Assembly (NCBI GenBank): GCA_946611525.1
Contig: CAMODS010000034.1
Span: 1-10,220 of the forward strand
Direction: 5' to 3'
DNA length: 10,220 nucleotides
DNA from: an uncultured Lachnospiraceae bacterium
GTDB lineage: Bacteria > Bacillota > Clostridia > Lachnospirales > Lachnospiraceae
A model generated the notes under the pieces. It was not told the origin of the DNA, made no database searches, and saw nothing but the letters and a program-made list of their open reading frames with translations. A program made the position numbers and the translations under genes. This document shows, in pieces, positions 7,939-10,220 of the stretch (the first letter of the stretch is position 1; each line of letters starts with the position of its first letter).

Positions 7939-7955
7939 TGTAACATTTTTGTAAC
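7939..7955 (+). promoter_or_regulatory. Candidate WalR (YycF)-type operator, TGTAAC-N5-TGTAAC
   Basis: Two identical hexamers TGTAAC at 7939-7944 and 7950-7955 are separated by five bases (ATTTT). This fits the published WalR/YycF consensus TGT(A/T)A(A/T/C)-N5-TGT(A/T)A(A/T/C) without mismatch. The box ends 7 bp upstream of the -35 hexamer of the NlpC/P60 gene, roughly -59 to -43 from the predicted transcription start. That is a usual place for a response-regulator dimer of the OmpR family. It lies within an 11-bp perfect tandem repeat (7940-7961). Alternatives are a PhoP-like box or simply an AT-rich UP element. No regulator gene is in the window. Confidence 0.55.
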
Positions 7956-7961
7956 ATTTTT
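7940..7961 (+). repeat. Perfect tandem 11-bp direct repeat upstream of promoter
   Basis: GTAACATTTTT occurs at 7940-7950 and again at 7951-7961 with no mismatch. The 11-bp period is close to one helical turn, so a dimeric protein could contact both copies on one face of the DNA. The T-runs may also bend the DNA or act as an UP element. Confidence 0.9.
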
Positions 7962-7962
7962 A

Positions 7963-7991
7963 TTGACAAAGGAAACTACGGTTGTTATAAT
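7963..7991 (+). promoter_or_regulatory. Consensus SigA promoter with extended -10 for the NlpC/P60 gene
   Basis: The -35 hexamer TTGACA (7963-7968) and -10 hexamer TATAAT (7986-7991) are both perfect and are separated by 17 bp. TG at 7983-7984 followed by one base gives an extended -10 element. The predicted transcription start is near 7998, leaving a leader of about 37 nt. This also shows that any coding start upstream of about 7998 cannot belong to this transcript. Confidence 0.9.
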
Positions 7992-8025
7992 CAGTTTTGG
8001 TTTCAGGAGTAATCTGTGTTTTTAT

Positions 8026-8030
8026 GAGGT
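8026..8030 (+). promoter_or_regulatory. Ribosome binding site fixing the NlpC/P60 start
   Basis: GAGGT lies 4 bp before the ATG at 8035. The distance is short but usable, and this is the first in-frame ATG after the promoter. It decides in favour of 8035 rather than a TTG at 7927 in the same frame. Confidence 0.7.
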
Positions 8031-8034
8031 TTTT

Positions 8035-9210
8035 ATGTACGATAAAGAACAGTTAATTTCAAGTATTTCCAAGATAAAAGATAGGCTTTCAAACAATAAA
8101 TATCTTACCGACAAGAGAGTTCTTCAGGCACTGGCCCTTACCTGTACCTTTGGGATGGTGGCAGGTGTATGTGCTAACGGGGCAGAGGCTTCGGTTAATT
8201 TAAGCTCTAACCCCACAGCCGGTATTTCTTCTGTGTTAGCCAGCAATTCATCAGCCTACACGGCTTCAGCCACCGCAGGTATTTCCTCGGTTTTGGCTTG
8301 TAATGTAGATGTGGAAAGTCAGCTGTATTCATCTGATTCCGAGGTTACGTCCACTGCTTCAGCAGGTACATCTGCTGACTATGGCTATGAGAACCTTGGT
8401 ATGGGCAAGTGCGAGGGCAACCTCAACGTGAGAAAAGAGCCGGATGAGTCAGGCAAGCTTTTAGGTAAGCTTCCCGAGCACGGCGCAGTTGAGATCATAG
8501 ATGAGGTGGACGGATGGTACAAGATCGAGTCCGGAGAGCTCAAGGGATATGTCAAAGCTGAGTACATTGCCACCGGTGATGAGGCACTTGAGATAGCAGC
8601 AGAGGAGATCACCACCATGGCTACCGTGACAGGTGACGGACTTCGTATCCGTGAGTCTGCATCTACTGATTCCGATGTCATCATCAATCTCAATTCCGGT
8701 GAAAAGCTTCCCGTTATCGAGGTGCTTGACGGCTGGGTAAAGGTTGCTGTAGATACGGATGAGGGCTATGTAAGCGCAGATTATGTTGAGATCGCAGACG
8801 AGCTTCCTACAGCAAAGTCACTTGATGAGCTGGCGTACGGCACCGGCGTTTCCAACGTTAGGGTTGATCTTGTAAACAACGCTTTACAGTATGTGGGCAA
8901 CCGCTACGTATGGGGCGGCACTTCACTTACCAACGGTGTGGACTGTTCAGGCTTTACCATGAGGATATACCAGCAATACGGTATCTACCTGCCACATTCA
9001 TCCAGGGCGCAGGCAGGCTACGGCAGGACCATTTCTGCCAGCGAGGCGCAGCCGGGAGACCTTTTCTTCTACGGCAGCGGAGGCATAAGCCACGTGGCCA
9101 TTTACATGGGAGGCGGGCAGATAGTCCATGCTTCATCGGCGCGGACGGGTATCAAGATATCCAATGCTTTTTACCGCACACCCATAAAGGTTGTCACACT
9201 TTTGAACTAA
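8035..9210 (+). CDS. Secreted NlpC/P60 endopeptidase with two SH3b domains
   Basis: A 391-residue cell-wall hydrolase, probably cleaving D-Glu-diaminopimelate bonds in peptidoglycan stem peptides outside the cell. A basic N-terminus is followed by a hydrophobic core (about 30-46) and an AEA signal-peptidase I motif, with cleavage likely after A52. A Ser/Thr/Ala-rich linker (53-118) holds two copies of TAGISSVLA. Two bacterial SH3 domains follow: about 124-180 (NLNVRKEPDESGKLLG ... GWYKIESGELKGYVKAEYI) and about 195-253 (GLRIRESASTDSDVI ... GWVKVAV ... GYVSADYV). The catalytic domain spans about 275-391, with C304 in GVDCSGF, H353 in SHVAIYMG and third-position H365 in IVHASS. It is intact and monocistronic, between its own promoter and a terminator. 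The frame extends back to 7927, but the promoter lies within that extension, so the ATG at 8035 is preferred. Regulation by a WalR-like factor is inferred. Confidence 0.94.
   Translation: MYDKEQLISSISKIKDRLSNNKYLTDKRVLQALALTCTFGMVAGVCANGAEASVNLSSNPTAGISSVLASNSSAYTASATAGISSVLACNVDVESQLYSSDSEVTSTASAGTSADYGYENLGMGKCEGNLNVRKEPDESGKLLGKLPEHGAVEIIDEVDGWYKIESGELKGYVKAEYIATGDEALEIAAEEITTMATVTGDGLRIRESASTDSDVIINLNSGEKLPVIEVLDGWVKVAVDTDEGYVSADYVEIADELPTAKSLDELAYGTGVSNVRVDLVNNALQYVGNRYVWGGTSLTNGVDCSGFTMRIYQQYGIYLPHSSRAQAGYGRTISASEAQPGDLFFYGSGGISHVAIYMGGGQIVHASSARTGIKISNAFYRTPIKVVTLLN
8215..8304 (+). repeat. Two copies of the peptide repeat TAGISSVLA in the endopeptidase linker
   Basis: Residues 61-71 and 80-90 read TAGISSVLASN and TAGISSVLACN, 19 residues (57 bp) apart, at 8215-8247 and 8272-8304. 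At DNA level 9 of 33 bases differ, and 7 of the 9 codons for TAGISSVLA use different synonymous codons. The peptide, rather than the DNA, has therefore been kept. Confidence 0.85.
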
Positions 9211-9221
9211 TGATATTAACG

Positions 9222-9255
9222 GGCGGCATCATGCTTTGATGCCGCCTGTCTTTTT
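9222..9255 (+). terminator. Strong intrinsic terminator after the NlpC/P60 gene
   Basis: A perfect 10-bp GC-rich stem, GGCGGCATCA (9222-9231) with TGATGCCGCC (9237-9246), closes a 5-nt loop TGCTT. It is followed by TGTCTTTTT ending at 9255. It begins 11 bp after the stop codon of the endopeptidase gene. Confidence 0.95.
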
Positions 9256-9265
9256 AATTCATTGG

Positions 9266-9294
9266 TTGAATTTATCCCTGTTAAAGACTATAAT
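9266..9294 (+). promoter_or_regulatory. SigA-type promoter for the downstream membrane protein gene
   Basis: TTGAAT (9266-9271, 5 of 6 matches at the -35) and a perfect TATAAT (9289-9294) are separated by 17 bp. The start of transcription is expected near 9301, giving a leader of about 31 nt before the ATG at 9332. It begins just after the previous terminator, so the next gene is a separate unit. Confidence 0.85.
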
Positions 9295-9331
9295 AATAAG
9301 CAGTACATTAATTTTAAGCGAGGTATTTTTG

Positions 9332-10220
9332 ATGAAAAGATCAAGTTCCATATTCATGGGCTTAGTTTTAGGCGTAACACTTTTGCTTTCAGCCAAGTCT
9401 GTCGCTTTTGCCACCGCAGCTGATCATGTGGATTTCACAGTTGACGGAGTAGATTATGTAGTTTCCGAGAGATATACCGAGGAGCAGATGCCTGCCGGCT
9501 TTGAGAGGGAGACAGTTGAAATCGGTGGTCATACATATTCCGAGCCTGTAAAGGACGGCATCAGACTTTTATACCTGAAGCCTGCAGCTGATACATCCGG
9601 CAGCGGTGAGTTTTATCTCTATAACGAGTCCGCCGGATCAGTAGAAAAGTTTTACTTTTTAGGTGATGCATCTTATTATGTGATCCCCAAAGAGGGTGAT
9701 GCTTCGCATTTTACACAGCTTACCGAGACCACTATCACAGTGGATGACAACACCATCCCTGTTTACCAGCTTGTAGACAGCAACAATGATTTTTACTATG
9801 TCTACGGCGTTGATTCCACCGGTGAGGAGGAGTGGTACAGCTACAGGGAGTCTACCGGACAGGTTGCCAAGGCTGATACCTATGCTTTGTTTTTGACTTC
9901 GCAGGCTGCCGAGGGCGGATCAGAAGAGGGCGAAGCTGAGGCGGAGGCCGAGGAAGAAAAGGAATCTGTATTTTCAAAGCTTTCCGGAGAGAATACCAGA
10001 AATATACTTGTAGTTGTGGTTATCGTTGTAGCCATAATCATTATCTTTTTCATCAATCTCCGCGTGTTCAGACACAGTGATGATGACGACGATATCTGGG
10101 CTGAGCCTGAGGAGGACGAGGATGAAAAGCCCGTTTCCAAAAAGGCTTCAGAAAAGGCAAGGGTGAAAAGACCGGTAGCTGAGCCTGAGGAGGATGAGGA
10201 TGAAAAGCCTGCACCTGCAA
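9332..10220 (+). CDS. Unrecognised single-pass membrane protein with acidic cytoplasmic repeats (3' end missing)
   Basis: I cannot assign a function. The frame is open from the ATG at 9332 to the window edge (296 full codons, no stop). GAGGT at 9320-9324, 7 bp before the ATG, and the promoter at 9266-9294 support the start. Residues 1-29 look like a signal peptide (basic start, hydrophobic core, likely cut near AFATA). An extracellular domain (about 30-190) is rich in Tyr and acidic residues and starts FTVDGVDYVVSERY. A Glu/Ala-rich stalk (about 193-212) precedes a strong transmembrane helix of Val/Ile/Phe (about 225-242). The cytoplasmic tail has a run of five Asp (250-254) and then repeats of AEPEEDEDEKP (257-267 and 283-293) separated by a Lys/Arg-rich spacer. 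Topology is outside-to-inside (type I). Similar proteins may be common in Lachnospiraceae, but that is recollection only. Confidence 0.85.
   Translation, partial: MKRSSSIFMGLVLGVTLLLSAKSVAFATAADHVDFTVDGVDYVVSERYTEEQMPAGFERETVEIGGHTYSEPVKDGIRLLYLKPAADTSGSGEFYLYNESAGSVEKFYFLGDASYYVIPKEGDASHFTQLTETTITVDDNTIPVYQLVDSNNDFYYVYGVDSTGEEEWYSYRESTGQVAKADTYALFLTSQAAEGGSEEGEAEAEAEEEKESVFSKLSGENTRNILVVVVIVVAIIIIFFINLRVFRHSDDDDDIWAEPEEDEDEKPVSKKASEKARVKRPVAEPEEDEDEKPAPA
10100..10209 (+). repeat. Near-identical 32-bp coding repeat in the membrane protein tail
   Basis: A 32-bp segment at 10100-10131 recurs at 10178-10209 with one silent difference (GAC/GAT). The period is 78 bp, equal to 26 codons, so the reading frame is kept. 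Each unit encodes AEPEEDEDEKP, and the first is followed by a 15-residue segment rich in Lys, Arg and Ser. More copies could follow beyond the window. Confidence 0.9.

Noticed and set aside
7927..8034. A 36-residue N-terminal extension of the NlpC/P60 protein from a TTG codon at 7927
   Set aside because: The perfect promoter at 7963-7991 lies inside this stretch, so transcripts would start downstream. The TTG has no ribosome binding site and overlaps the inverted repeat. The ATG at 8035 with GAGGT and a signal peptide fits better.
8024..8056. A possible 10-codon leader ORF (ATG at 8024, TAA at 8054-8056) overlapping the NlpC/P60 start
   Set aside because: The AGGAG at 8005-8009 is 14 bp away, the peptide shows no pattern, and the ATG coincides with the ribosome binding site of the real gene. 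A chance ORF is more likely.
9279..9284. A TGTTAA hexamer in the promoter of the membrane protein gene as a second WalR box
   Set aside because: Only one half-site matches; the sequence 5 bp further on does not fit, and it lies in the promoter spacer.
1..10220. Search by eye for CRISPR arrays, tRNA/rRNA genes, insertion sequences, integrases or defence genes
   Set aside because: None seen. All long coding regions are core translation genes or cell-surface proteins, and the intergenic gaps are under 160 bp.

Overview
The window looks like a chromosomal segment of an anaerobic Firmicute of class Clostridia, most likely family Lachnospiraceae (Butyrivibrio/Roseburia-like). The reasons are the conserved gene order rimP-nusA-ylxR-ylxQ-infB-rbfA-nrnA-truB-ribF, the moderate GC content, the style of the proteins, and consensus SigA-type promoters. 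The family-level assignment is inference. Every gene is on the plus strand. No RNA gene, CRISPR array or mobile element was seen.

Region 1 (1-7883) is a tightly packed translation/transcription operon. It holds the 3' end of rimP (30S maturation), nusA (transcription elongation and termination), ylxR/rnpM and ylxQ (small RNA-binding proteins), infB (IF2), rbfA (30S maturation), a DHH/DHHA1 phosphoesterase of the NrnA type, truB (tRNA psi55 synthase) and ribF (riboflavin kinase/FAD synthetase). Most junctions overlap (14, 4, 23, 4 and 32 bp) or are separated by only 1-3 bp, which suggests one polycistronic message with translational coupling. No promoter is evident inside the block, so expression probably starts upstream of the window.

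Region 2 (7884-9260) is an independent cell-wall gene. A 9-bp inverted repeat follows ribF. Then comes a precise tandem pair of TGTAAC hexamers spaced by 5 bp, followed by a consensus promoter with an extended -10 (TTGACA-17-TATAAT). The gene encodes a secreted NlpC/P60 endopeptidase with two SH3b domains and ends at a strong intrinsic terminator. The hexamer pair fits the published WalR (YycF) box of Bacillus/Staphylococcus exactly. WalR controls NlpC/P60 D,L-endopeptidases in those bacteria, so this is the most interesting regulatory observation in the window.

Region 3 (9261-10220) begins with another good promoter. It drives an unrecognised membrane protein with a signal peptide, an extracellular domain, one transmembrane helix and a highly charged cytoplasmic tail. 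The tail contains a near-identical 26-residue repeat and runs off the window.

Most of the window is ordinary core genome. The points worth a second look are the WalR-like box, a selected peptide repeat in the endopeptidase, the Tyr/Asp/Glu-rich NusA tail, altered motifs in RibF, the absence of rpsO after ribF, and the uncharacterised membrane protein. I see no convincing evidence of a novel defence or mobile system.
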